Translations under genes and position numbers: made by a program | Notes under the pieces: generated by a model | Databases searched by the model: none | The model's input: the letters and a program-made list of their open reading frames with translations, nothing else | What the model was told of the DNA's origin: nothing | Origin: Neonectria sp. B-13 | Lineage: Eukaryota > Ascomycota > Sordariomycetes > Hypocreales > Nectriaceae | DNA length: 64,000 bases | Assembly (NCBI GenBank): GCA_002682825.1 | Contig: NOKP01000003.1 | Span: 2,480,001 to 2,544,000, forward strand | Direction of reading: 5' to 3' | Shown here: one piece after another, positions 1-11,674 of the stretch | Position numbering within the stretch: the first letter of the stretch is position 1 | Layout of the letters: every line of letters starts with the position of its first letter

Positions 1-1722
1 ACGCAACGCAAGAGCCTGGGCGTGAGGGCCGGGGAGAAACGACAAGACGGGCACAGCCGCCACCGGGATTGGATCGCGGACTTGACTGACACACAGCGCC
101 AAGACAAACACAGACCAGGCATGGATGGGCCATGGGGCAACGAGAACGGTGGGACACAGCAGCAACTCCACCCGCGTGAGGGAATCCTTCGGCTCTTGGA
201 GGCTCCTTTGGCTCGTAGAGATTCCATCCTGACGCGCGGCCAGGGCCCCACGGCTCCAGCGGCCGGGTCTGTCGGTCTATCCCAGGGCGGTGGGCGTTTC
301 CGAAACGTCGATCGCCTTTGAACGCTGTGCTCGGATCACGGATCACGGATCACGGAATTTGGTTGCGGGCCGTGGAGTTCTGCGGTGGAGATGTACAGAG
401 GGGCCTGAAGAGCAAACTGCAGTTATTCTTAGCCGCTAGACGGGAGACTGGCCCAGGACTGCTGCTATACGGGTGCACAGGCGCCAGCTGATGTGAGAGA
501 TAGAGTAGTAGCGCGGTTGACGATCCATCCTGTCACTTGGAGCCCTCCGCTAGCGATTCGATCCCTGCACCACCCACTACTATGTAAGCAGCCGGGACTC
601 CGACGCTGGACGTGTTAAAGGGTCGAATTGGAGCGTAAATAGGCGAAGGGGATACTAATGTAGTTCGGGCGGTGGCGCCCATTGGGAGGTAATTCAATTC
701 CACAGCTGGTGGGTGATGATTATGTCAAGTCGAGGTGTTTTGTGCGTCGTCGTTCGAAGGTTGGGGACGCCAGGCTGTAAGCAACCGCCGGCTGCCGTAT
801 TCTCAAGGCATCCAACTTACAGAAACAGCCAACTCCAGGCAAACACATCTCGCACAACACATATCCATACCAAGCAAATTAATTGTACGAACACTGCATC
901 TTAAACTGCGCCACAGAATCCCTGTCCCCCTCAGCCGCACGATTGATATCTACTGCACCGGTTCTCGGTCAACCTTTCCTGCATTTCTCACGTTACCAGA
1001 AAAGACATGGGGAGTACTGGATCTTCGACTTCGCTGAATTCTAAGCACGAGGCAACAGGTCGAAAGCCTTGATGTACTTGAGTTCTTATCCTATGTAAAA
1101 CTTTTACTCAAGACGAAATATTTGGCAGCAGTAGCTCTTGCTTGGTTAATAACTTAACTCTAGGGATATCCTGTGTCTCACACGTCGTATAGGTTAGCCA
1201 AGATACAGGCCTAAACCACATCTTATCAACCATGATCTAGCTAGCCCTACGAATTACAATGTCCTTGAGACAACCAAGTACAGCCACCATTATTACCCAT
1301 TTACCATCACAATCAACCCATCTCAAAACTCCCCCTTGGCATCGTCATCAGCGCCATCTTCCCCAGCCCATCAGCCACCACCAGCCTTCCACCCAATGAC
1401 CACCTCCCGTATCCTTCTGCCTATCATCTCCCATAACAATACACTGCCAGTCAGCTACTGCCATGTTTGGCGTCTGCCTACAGCGCCAGGGATCAGATGA
1501 CCCGACTGCCACCATGAAGTAGTAGACGTAGACTACCTGCAAGGAAACAATGAGAGCCTACCTAGTGGTGGTTGCACATTAGCCGTGCTTGCATTCATAT
1601 AGCAGCTGACCCCCCTCAACTCCTCTTCCGAATGCTTCTCAGTCGATCTATTCAACCTCTCTTGTATTTGAAACTACGCTCTTGAACATACTCACGTCGC
1701 CAGATTGAACGAATCGCCCATC
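1..1722. other. Gene-free stretch before the V-ATPase proteolipid gene
   Basis: I see no supportable gene here. The open frames are short, overlap on both strands and resemble no known family. Positions 334-357 hold three tandem copies of an 8-mer (GGATCACG). The last 100-150 bases before 1723 are presumably the promoter and 5' leader of the downstream gene. Confidence 0.5.
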
Positions 1723-2551
1723 ATGGATCCCGCCCTCCTCGCCAATATGGACCGCTGGTATGCTATCTTCTACACAACCTCCATCAATAGCTGACATGCG
1801 CCCGTCTCCCATCCAGTCCCATGTACGCCGTACGTCCACGCCGTCCTTCCACCCCACCGAAACCCTAGCTAACTCGCAACCTCCCCAAACGACAGTCCTT
1901 CTTCGGCGCCCTGGGATGCACATGCTCCATTGTCTTCACCACCATCGGTGCAGCCTACGGCACCGCAAAGTCCGCCAGCGCCATCTTCTCCTCCGGCATT
2001 CTTCGCCCGGACATGCTGATGCAGAATACGTACGAAAGCCCGAAAGCCCCTCATAAACAGATATTCAGAAACGGGACCGACAAGGGGGAAGATCAAGAAG
2101 AAACAGGATGAGAAATCAGAGGCTGACCCCTAACTGCCCTTAGACTATGCTCCATCATGGCTCAGATCCTCTCCATCTACGGCCTCGTCGCAAGCGTTAT
2201 AATCGCCGGTGGCATCAAGGAGAAAATGCCCATCTACACTGGTTTCCTCCAGCTCGGCGCAGGCCTTGCCGTCGGCCTATGCGGAATGGCTGCTGGGTTT
2301 GCCATTGGCGTCGTTGGTGATTGTGGAGGTGCGCCCGCGTGTACCCCCGAACCTGGATGAAAGTTGAAAATGAATACCGTCGCTAACGTGATTTCAATCG
2401 TGCAGTCCGCGCAAGCTCGCAGCAGCCGCGCCTGTACGTGGGCATGGTCCTCATCCTCATCTTCGCCGAAGTCCTGGGCTTGTACGGCGTCATCGTCTCT
2501 ATCCTCATGCTCACCCGTTCCAAGCTCGATACGGTGGAGTGCTTGTACTGA
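1723..2551 (+). CDS. V-ATPase proteolipid (subunit c type), divergent
   Basis: Exons 1723-1757, 1817-1829, 1896-2029, 2144-2328 and 2406-2551 give 170 residues, the usual length of a V-ATPase 16-kDa proteolipid. These four-helix proteins form the proton-carrying ring of the vacuolar ATPase. The protein starts [20 protein letters not shown], matching the family's CPVYAPFFG start. Helix 4 keeps the proton-binding glutamate in [13 protein letters not shown], and the loop before it keeps QQPRLYVGM. It resembles subunit c (VMA3) more than c' (VMA11). It departs from the family at usually invariant sites: helix 2 reads [10 protein letters not shown] where NIVPVIMAGI is usual, the GDAGVRG loop reads GDCGVRA, and the helix 1 end reads SASAIF. 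It could be a second, specialised proteolipid. Exon 2 is only 13 nt. The gene converges on VPS18 with about 200 bp between stop codons. Confidence 0.88.
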
Positions 2552-2751
2552 GAACCGGTACACGACGGAGGAAGAGAAAACTTGGGAACGTCTGCCTTGT
2601 TTGCGCCAAAGGTGCTGTTGGGTTTGAGAATCAAAGCATCCATCTGGATGAAGTATAATGACGAGAATTGGGTATCTGCAGTTCTAGAATTTGCCACAGC
2701 CCGCACATAAAAGCACACAGCTCGCTCGCTTCCATGATTTCGCATGTCTTG

Positions 2752-5700
2752 TTACAGCGCCCATTCGTTGATGTCATCGTCTTTAGTGATGAAGGGCTCG
2801 TCGATCCTCTTAATCGCCATATCACTGCAGAGAATGCTTGAGAACTGGTTAGTCGTGAGCAATGTAAAGAGAGAGTGAAGACAACTTACCAAGCAGAAGC
2901 CACGAGAGCATCCAGCTCTGCGACCACCGTATCCCGTTGCGCCCCGCTAACCAACCCCTTGTGTATCTGCATCTGAAGCTCCCTGATTCGCGAAGACCTC
3001 CCGGCACCAGCCTGCTCCAGCACCTTGCGACCCAAGCAATCGGAATGGAACGAGTGCTGGCAGGGGAAGACGAAGAACTGCCTGCTCAGAAGCGGCAGTC
3101 CGCAGACGTAACACTTCTCCCCGGGCTCCACAATCGCATATCGGTGGTCCAGCGCGGCGATGTCGATTTTGATGTTGGTGGCCGTCTGAGACGACTCATC
3201 CATCTCCCTTTTCAGCCCGTCAATGTTACGGCTGTAGTCTTCGAGGGCCGCGCAGATTTCCTCCTTGAAATCATCAATGATGACAAAGTCAGGGAAAAAG
3301 GGGATCAGGTCCTCAATCTTGAGCAGGTCGCACCGCTTAAGGAACTCGATTGCCGTCTTGATCCCGTTGGACTGTGAGATGACCTTGCGAGCCACCGCTA
3401 GCCACAGCCGCTTCCGCAATTGCGGGTTCGACATTGGCCTGTCGGCAATGACGGCCGCCAGCTCAACCTCGTTGTGGGAAAGGGCAAGGTCAACAGCCTG
3501 CAAATATTGCCCCATGCTGGTATATATGTGGACGCAAGAGAGAGTTCGGTGGTGTTGGATGCAGAGTCGCAAGGCAAAGTCTGGGTCGTACCAGGGCTCG
3601 TCTCCCTGTGCCTGGAGGTATGACAAGAGACCAGACTCGTCCTTGGATGAATGTGAAGCGTAGATGGAGACGAGCGTGTTGTGCACCGCGGCATCCTCCG
3701 AGTTGAGCTGATACACCGCATAGTTGAGGTATCTTAAGGCCTGGTTGTTGGTGCTGGGGCTGCCCGAGAAGGTCCGATTGTACTCGAGAAGGGCAGGAAT
3801 GAGGTTCCTGGGCTTGAGGTCGGCGTGCCTCATGAGGATTTCCACCAAGTCCGATGCAATGTGCATCATGAGCACACTGCTGTACCGATAAAATACCTCT
3901 GGGTCTGTCTGTTTCTTGAGCACATTCAGCACCTCACTCCACTTCTCGCGCTGAACCCAGTATGATAGGACGTAGTTGTAGTCGTTGATGGCGTTGGCAA
4001 AGTAGAGGAGCTCACTCTCACGGCCATGGCTGCTGATAACGTCATACACCATCTTCCGGTCAAGGTCGTGTTTGTACTTGTCGATAAATTCTCGATACTC
4101 TTTCCTGTCGGATTCTAGCAGGTTTTGTGAACTGGTCGAGTTCAGGCTATCTGATAGCTCAGCCTGTGTGATAATGGTGTCGTCCAAGGAATTGAGCTTG
4201 GCCATGAACACCTCAACCAACCAGCTGGCAACCATCATCCGCTGCATAATTGCCGACTTCTTGATGGTGGTGAGCTTTGTCAACAGAAATTTGCGCAGCG
4301 CATCGGGCTGGTTGTTGTCGATGATGCTGAGCGCAATATCCTCGAACGGCTTGTTACTCCGGCCATAGACGGTGGCTGCCTCGATCCAGCGGCCCTTGCT
4401 GGCTAGGTAGTCTCCGTACGCTGCCGCAACGGTCTCCTTTTGCGTTGGCGTGTGCGCGTGCTGGAGGGCTGGCTCAAACTGCTGCAACTTCATCATGATC
4501 TCCCAGATGTTGCGATCCTCATCACGCACCACAACCTCAAAGATTTCCTTCGAAGTAAACAGCCAAAATGTGTTCTTTTGCATGTCTACAGAGAACCCAA
4601 TAGGCTTCTGGCCCTGGCCGAGAACATCATGCTCCGAGATCATCTTGCCACTGAGCCGGTTGGTAGTAATCACACGCCCACCGACTAGATGGATTATGTG
4701 CCACTGCGTAAGCGCAATGGCATCGATCATCTCGGTTGTCGGCTTGCGTCTGTCGGCGGAGTCAGATGCGATAATCTGGGTCTTGGGAAGCATTTTGGAC
4801 TCGGAGAAGACCTTGGAACCAAGGTTGCTGTCCGTTGGCGTATTAAACAGCCTGCCGTGAAAGACGCCCTGAGAAGAGAGCCAGGCATAGGCCCGATCCG
4901 GGATGTCATCGTCATAAGGCCCAGTGTCCGGGGGATCTGGGGACACCGCCAAGCTAGAGTACGCCCCAGGCGATGGCCGCGACAATTCGTGCACAACCGG
5001 CTGTTCTGACTCAAACAGCTTAGTGTAAACGGAGCCTGAACCGTCGTGTCCGTGGCCAATCCTCCCAACAAGGTGAAACAGGCGGCTCTGGGTTCCAATG
5101 ACGACCCTTCGGAGGTCTGCACTGCCCTGTAGATTGTCTACCCACAAGCCAGTAATAGGACCGTCGGGAAGCTTGTGAAGATTCTTTAAATGCTTAACCT
5201 CCTTCTTATAAAACTCCTTGGACGTCTCGATAAAGGCCTCGTAGATGTTGCCGTCGGACGCGCCGATTAGGATCTCTCGGGTAGACGCAGTTGGGAGCGA
5301 GGGGTTCCACGCTACGCTCTCAATAGCCACGCCGCGCAGACGTCCAAGCGGTCGAGGCTGCTTCGATTGTGAATGGAGGTAGTAGTTCTCGCCGAGGGCC
5401 GTGCAAACGATGAGATGGGACGCGGTGGGATCGAGGAACATGCGCCGGATGACGCCAACTTCGGAAGGCTTCTTGGGCAGGTCAATATCTGATGCGGATA
5501 GTCAGCAAGCGAGCGATCACAGCCATGGGCTCTGCTACGGAAGCAAGCGGTGACCGCAGGCCCAACTCACCATCAATATCCTCAGGTCGGTTTAGGTCGA
5601 TGCGCAGGATGCGTCCGTTGGAGAGGGCGAGGATGATGACATTGTTCGCGACCTGGGCAGCAACGAAGTCGGCGGCGATGGAGAACTGCAGCTGCACGTG

Positions 5701-5787
5701 CTCAACGGTGAAGATGGGCTCCTCCAGGTCCAAGTCCTGGACGCCGTTGGCGGCTGCGGCGAAGCCGTCGTGGAGATCAAGGGCCAT
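2752..5787 (-). CDS. VPS18: Vps18/Pep3, HOPS and CORVET core subunit
   Basis: Minus-strand exons 5787-5571, 5488-2890 and 2836-2752 encode 966 residues, normal for the family. Vps18 is a core subunit of the HOPS and CORVET tethering complexes, which drive fusion at endosomes and the vacuole. The N-terminal half is the Pep3/Vps18 beta-propeller region, the middle is alpha-helical clathrin-repeat-like, and a RING-type zinc finger lies near the C-terminus. The RING begins with CYVC at about residue 865, continues with PCQHSFHSDC, and ends with CILC. That last pair is created only by joining the final exon (TG|gtaagt ... ctcaag|CATTC). Without that splice the frame would stop just after ASAW and lose the last cysteine pair. 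The start at 5787 begins MALDLHDGF. I am confident of the identity and of both introns. Confidence 0.95.
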
Positions 5788-6589
5788 GGCTATCGGACAA
5801 GCTCACAGACGCATGTTCGGCGGGTCGAGGAGGTCGGGTTCCAGGCGACTCGTTCGCACAAGGATGAGCTGGTCCAGGCGCAAAAGTAGGCGCGCTGTCG
5901 AGGTCGAAGTTGGTCGGAATGGAGATAGAAGTCAAGGTCGATGTGCGAAGTAAAGGGAGGTTGGTTTGAAGGCGGAGCTGGACTTGGACATGGAGATGGG
6001 GACGGATGGTTGGGCCAGCACCGAGCTCCCCACCTCGAAATTAGCTGCCTATTCGTGCATTCGGCAAGGCACCTTACCTATACGCTAGCTCCTGAGCCAC
6101 TACGGAGTACCTCGCAGCTATTACATCACCGCTCGCCATCACAACCAACAGCATTTGTACCACAAACATCGTCTCCGTGATTCAAGGAGTCATAGAATGA
6201 GGCCAGTGGTCGATAGCGCATAGGCTTTTGACTACATTTGCATACGTGTCCGAGTTAATCGTCCCCCTGAAAAGCTTCAAATGTTCTCCTCGCTACTCCC
6301 GTCCACGCCAAGGTATTCTGTATGCAGAACTCGGCTTTATTTTACATCCACGAGGCCTTCCACGATACCAAAAAAACAAGGCCCACTCCAAGCCAAAAGT
6401 TGCCTCGGCCCCTAGAAGAATGCAAAGACGTGATGATGAAAATGTATAAACCATGCGACAAGATTGGTCGTCATCTTGACGCGACAACGCCCATCCCAAC
6501 TGCGCCCAAACCAACAAGTCCATCAAAGCTGGCTCCCGGCTGACTGGATGCTCTCAGCCTCTACCTCCGAATGACCCTATGGAAATCAA
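5788..6589. other. VPS18 upstream region and 3' side of methyltransferase gene
   Basis: This 0.8 kb lies upstream of VPS18 and downstream of the methyltransferase stop. The VPS18 promoter should be in roughly 5790-6100. The short open frames look random and I see no repeats. Confidence 0.45.
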
Positions 6590-8072
6590 TTAGGCTGGTC
6601 CTAGCCCGGCGGTTTCCCTCGGCGGTGGAGCGACCACTGACGCCGTGTCCTCGTCGCCCGGATGGAGCGTCGGATCTGGGCTGCCCTCTTCAACGCACTC
6701 GGTTGCCGGTGAGGTTGGCCTTCCCAACAGCTCAGCCAAGTCGGTGGGCTGGCTGTCGATAGGTTTCCTCCCAATAACGACACGCATCTTGACCTGGAGT
6801 CCTTTTGATTTTTCGGGGTTCTTGGCCAGATTTGCCATTTCTCGAGCCGCCATCTCGCACGCCGCCTTGCACTTCTCCGGATCCCATCCCATATAAGTTG
6901 TGAGCAATCTCAGGCAATTGGCCTCGAGCGCGTCAAGACAACTCACAAGCCATAATTTCCCTATAGACATGTCAACCACATTGATGGGGATGACGTACTC
7001 CGTCACCCGGACATCTACAAAGCCTGCCTCCAGGAGGAACCGGGGGTCCAGATGGCCAGTCCCTCGAGGTCGACCCGACCTGAGCGCGGCCTCTTCAAGG
7101 TCGCCGTTCAGGGAGCGCATGGGGGAGTCGGGGGGAAAGGAATCCACAAACTTGGCGAATCCCTCGGCGCTGTCAAAGTCTTGCACCTCAACCCATCCCC
7201 CAGGCTTGAGTGAGTAAAAGGCATTGTCGTAAATAAATCGCCAGTTCTGGAACGCGCCCTCCATACAGCGGAAGTGAACGAGGTCGTATAAATCGGGGAG
7301 ACGGTCCCAATCCTCGGCATCTTCGATTTCGAAAAAGACGTTCATGGGGACGCTCCTGGTCTCGGCAATGGCGGATATATCGGTGCCAACAACCTCACAC
7401 CGAGGCAGCAGCTCAGCCATTTTGATAGCCCACTCTCCGGTCCCCGTACCGACGTCGAGAATGTGGGTGGGCTCCTGGATGGGGGCCAAGGTCATGTCGC
7501 CGTCAAGGACGTGGACAAAGACCTGGTGTTGTAGGGCCAGTCGCAATTGCTCCATCTCATCGTTAGGCATGAAGTATTCGCGGCAATAGCGTCGGCCATG
7601 TATGTCTCGGTAGTCGAGGTCTTGTGCCCACAATGATCGTGTAGATGCGGCCCTGGAGTGTTCAGTCAGCACCTGGACGGTGGCGGAGAATAGTTAAGAT
7701 CGCGGGGAATATGAATACTCACACGTCGGAGTTGGCCGTCTGCGGATACTCTTGGGAAAAGTGCATATCGGAGTGGTTGGCGCCCGAGGAATGGGGGTAG
7801 TGCATGGCGGGATAGATAGATATGATGTCGAGGTCTTCCTCCTCGTCGTACTCGGAGTCCGGGGCTAGGTGCTCTTCGTCGGTGTCCATGATGCTGGTCA
7901 TGGCAGTATGAACGCCGTCGTCGCTGTTTGCATGCTCACTAGAAGTGCCGTCGCTGGACTGGCGGCCGCTCTGCAGGGCGTAGGACTCCTCCGATGACAT
8001 GGTGCTCGGCTGGGAAGGATCGGGTGCAGTTTGTGGTCCCTTGCGCTGCTTGGGCCGACGCCTCTTGGCCAT
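6590..8072 (-). CDS. LaeA-like SAM-dependent methyltransferase
   Basis: Minus-strand exons 8072-7723 and 7652-6590 give 470 residues. The class I methyltransferase fold begins near residue 180 with motif I HILDVGTGTGEWAIK, followed by an acidic second strand (VVGTDIS) and the late motif SLKPGGWVEVQDFD. The lead-in RRYCREYFMPNDEMEQLRL is typical of the LaeA/Llm family, whose founder is a nuclear regulator of secondary metabolism. Similarity is to the family rather than to LaeA itself, so I give no symbol. The first exon is acidic and low complexity (DSEYDEEEDLD) with a basic start (MAKRRRPKQRK) that could be a nuclear signal. A start at 8000 (MSSEESY) is possible, and the frame also stays open upstream to an ATG at 8579. 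The tail after residue about 415 is a proline- and glutamate-rich extension. The target substrate is unknown. Confidence 0.85.
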
Positions 8073-8693
8073 GGACGCACGGGTCGAAGCAGCTATCGCA
8101 GTCGAAGAGAACGGACAACGGCTGGCGACATGGTTCGGGATCGGGATTCTGGAGGGAGGGGGGCGAGTGTTGGGGCGCGCGGGAGAACGACAGCAGCTAT
8201 CTTGGTGGTCCAAGTTGCAAAGGCGCTCGAGAGAATGGAACAGCGGCGCAAGGCGTGGGCACGAGTCGAGGCGAGAACACGGCAGGAAGTCGTCGGGGAG
8301 GAAGGCGGCGTGGTAGTTGTCGTTGGTAGGGAACGGAAGGATGCAGAGGCAAGTCTGGCGGCTGGGAGGAGTCGAAGTTCGGAGAACCGGCGTTGGCGTC
8401 GGCGCAGGCGCAGGAAGAGAAGGGAACAGAGGCGAGCCCTGAAGCTGGTACTTGGAATGGACACTGGTGGTGCTTATTGGGGTAGTTTGGGGGACAGGGG
8501 GGTGCTGGGAGGGTACTGGGGCACTGGAGCCGGTGAACCAGGATGTCACTGACCCAGACAGCCAGACATTGAGAAACAACGGGGAGCGGGAGAAGAAGGA
8601 GAGTGATAGAGTCTGGAGTCTGGAGTTGAGAGAGAGACTCGAGAGAGGAGTGGAGGTGGAACTCGAGAGTCAGGGAAGTACGCAGTACGGGCA

Positions 8694-8764
8694 GCCACTG
8701 ACCACTGACTGTCCACTGACCACTGACCACTCAGTGTACCAACCACTGAGTGCTGGCCACTGAA
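8694..8764. repeat. CACTGAC-type direct repeat cluster
   Basis: Imperfect direct copies of CCACTGAC, mixed with the reverse-complement-like CACTCAGTG and CACTGAGTG, fill about 70 bases some 620 bp upstream of the methyltransferase start. The direct and inverted mixture could form hairpins. No function is inferred. Confidence 0.6.
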
Positions 8765-9869
8765 CGGCCGGGGGGACCACCCCGGCCGGGCTTAGGACGC
8801 TTCGGGCTAGGTAGGCAAGGCCTGAGGGTGGGCCTGGAACGGGCAACGCTAGCAGGTTGACAAGACTAACATCCTAGGAGCGCGCTCTATTTCTACCCAG
8901 CTGATGGAGCCGGGAGAGGGATCGGCGCTCTCCCCCTGCCTCGAGATGTACGGTACATGACTATTTTATTAGTGACGGGTAGTGTTGATCCTTGGAGGTC
9001 CTCAACAAGGCTGCAAATCCATTTGTCGATTCGTGGAAGCCGTTTTCCAGAGTTGACAGCTTCAGTCTACTTGGTACAGTGCCTCTCAGACAGCGCATGT
9101 AGGACGAGAGGCCCCCGTTAAGCGAAACGAAAGGCCTCCCCCGACTCCGGATGCCGGCACCGGAAACAAGCGGGAGCAGCTCTCCCACCCTTTAATTACT
9201 GTGTACTGTGTAGAGAATTGGAAGTAAACGAACAGAGCAAAACAGAGCAAGGCTAGCTAATAAGGTTGGGCAAAATGCATGCTTGAACGGGAGTGTCGTC
9301 TCCCGCGGACACGACGCGCCGAATACGGCATGGAGCGTGTCGTCTATCTAAGTCCCACGGCCGCCACTTACAAATGCTCTCACTCACACTTCCCAGCACG
9401 TGAATTGACGGCTCTGCCCGTGGACTCGGGCCCTCCCAAAACTCCAGGCGAGGTTACAGGCCCAGGCCCAGGCCCAGGCTCTGCTGGCCTGGAGGAGTGA
9501 CAGAGCGCAGTGGAGCGGTGTTGATTGTTGTCTCTTCTCAGTCTCCTCCTCGGCCGATGGGTTTTGCCTGGAAGCGGCCAAGCGGTCGCTGGAAACCTCC
9601 GCTGCAGGGGCGAGCTGCAACGGGGGGCTTCCCGGGGATTCCCTCCGTTGGGATAAGTCGAACTAAGGTACGAATAGCGTCGGGGTGTCGGGGTGCTGGG
9701 AGCGCGCTGCTTCAAGTGCTGGGTTGCAAGGCCGTGCAGCAGTAGCAGAACCCCAGTCAACCTCCGCATCCCCTGTTAACGCCCAGTGCGGGCCTCTAGC
9801 AGACAGCCTTTCTTTCCTGTACCAACTCAAACTCGGTCCACGGGTGACGGCATGGCAGTGATTGTTGGG

Positions 9870-9871
<2 letters not shown>

Positions 9872-9902
<31 letters not shown>
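9872..9902. repeat. (GA)n microsatellite
   Basis: Fifteen or so uninterrupted GA dinucleotides lie in the gene-free block. GA/CT tracts are common in fungal promoters and 5' leaders, but no transcript start can be assigned here. Confidence 0.85.
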
Positions 9903-9906
<4 letters not shown>

Positions 9907-11674
9907 TGGTTGATTCCTCGGGAGTCAACAACTTTGTAACTTTCATCCTGTCCCGCGGCTGCCCGCCCGGCCCCGGTGCATCTCCCGACCCTTATTAGCG
10001 GGATGGTCCGCTGAAGGGCGGTCCGCTGAAGGACGGACGGCGGGGAACTCGCTAGGACCAGACCCGAAGAGCCTGTGGACTGTGGTGGGGAGAGGAGCAA
10101 GGACCCGCTGGGAACAGCCCAGGAGCTCGGTGCTCGGTGCCAACAGAGTTGGTGGATGGACTCACGCAGGTCGACTTTGGCGGGGCGAAACGAGTCAAGT
10201 CGTTCAGTGGACATCGGTTGAGACGAGACCAGACGAGACAACATTGGAGACAACAAGAAGCCACCAAGGAACAAAGGAAGCAGAAATCGGACCATGTGGC
10301 TTCCACAATCTCCACTCTGCAGAGACGGGGCAGCACACAATTCCCAAAGCAACAAATGCAATTATTCGGCAAGATAGTCCAATTGCTGGATAAGTTGGTG
10401 TTTACTTCAGCATGCTCCTCTTCATCAACCGAGCCTCTGTTCCATATCCGTTTGCTGTCCGTTCGTCGACCTTGGTACCCGCCGCTGATCCCACAAGGGT
10501 CGCCCGGGGAATATCGCCCGGCCCTCAACCATGTCTCCCGGCAGGCAATCGCCTCGAACCTGGACATGGTATCCGTACTCCGTAGACTAAGTATCGCCTG
10601 CCTGTGAGCCCCGAAGGTAAATAATGCGTGTCGGGGGCTAGCAAAGGTTGAATTGTTCAATTACAGGAGCTGTCAGATCCAGTGGTTGCACAGCATTCCA
10701 CACCGTCCGTCCAGACCCATTCTCGAAACCTCTGCATTTGTTCGCCTCCCATTCCGACCCATTGCCACCCAACGCCGGATCGCATTCAGCCTTGCCTCCC
10801 GAACCTTACAGTAAGTAATTAATGTAGATTGTTGGTTCGCAACGGCGAGGCGCCCACACTCGACTCCCAATCATTCCAACGAGCCTCCCGAGCCGCCCGG
10901 GTGTTCGTCCGTCGCCCATTCCGGTGCGACTCTGCACGCACACGCCCACGCCCGCCGCAGGCACTGTACGTACGAATGATAAACCTGGCCCCGTCCCGCC
11001 TGTCCCGGTGCCACGGTCGGTCTCCGGGCCGCTGGGTTGGCATCTGCTCCCACCTCGGCTCACTGCCCTCTCTCGGCCTGGCTCAGGGCTGTTCCAGTCT
11101 GTACTGCACCATGCAGGAGGTACCGTTCCCAATGCGGCCGGGGAGGGACCCTAACTTCCTAATGGTCAAGCCGAATCCCACATCCCAGTCCTGATTCCAG
11201 TCCGCTGTACGGATATACGAATATGAGTTGTGGTGGCACATTCCGTACTAGTAGGGGCAGCTGTTTCGTAGTACCTGCTCTCTGGACTATGACCGGGGCC
11301 CTACGAACTATATCTTTGCGATCCCTCTCTATCCAACTCTATTCTCATAGGACGCGTGTACTCTGCAAGGGATATTATCATCACGGCTATATCTCCGTCC
11401 TCCGGCCTGTTCTTTCGGTCCATGATTGAGTCCTCCTGAGTCCTCCATCGTCAACTTTGGCTTTGCCCTGTCTACAAGTCCCGCTGTGGAAAAATGCTCC
11501 CGTCGCCTCCAGTCATGCCCGGTCTATTGTCAAGCAACTCCCCACTCCACGCATGGTATATCTGCCTCCCGTTGGCCCTTTCCCTCTGGTTTGGGCTCTC
11601 GGGCCGCCATCAAGCAACCTGATTCTAGGTTCTAAAATTCCACGGTTCTTGGCGTCTTTTCTCAAAGCACCGAT

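Larger units (their letters stand above)
8073..11674. other. Gene-free 3.6 kb block
   Basis: This lies upstream of the methyltransferase and downstream of the dehydratase stop. Open frames up to about 200 codons occur but overlap on both strands, have no family resemblance and no convincing splice structure. The block contains a CACTGAC-type direct repeat cluster near 8694-8764, short CCCAGG repeats near 9461-9480 and a (GA)n tract at 9872-9902. It probably holds the long promoter and leader of the methyltransferase gene. Confidence 0.45.

Noticed and set aside
541..570. A tRNA-like GATTCGATCC word
   Set aside because: No matching acceptor stem, D-arm or anticodon arm could be folded around it.
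8073..8579. Upstream in-frame extension of the methyltransferase as part of the protein
   Set aside because: The translation is Pro/Ser/Cys-rich leader-like sequence, and the ATG at 8072 starts a basic segment more typical of a real N-terminus. Kept only as a finding.
10052..10660. A 202-codon minus-strand open frame
   Set aside because: It overlaps plus-strand frames of similar length, is rich in Ser, Cys and Arg with no domain, and has no gene-like context. Probably chance in GC-balanced DNA.
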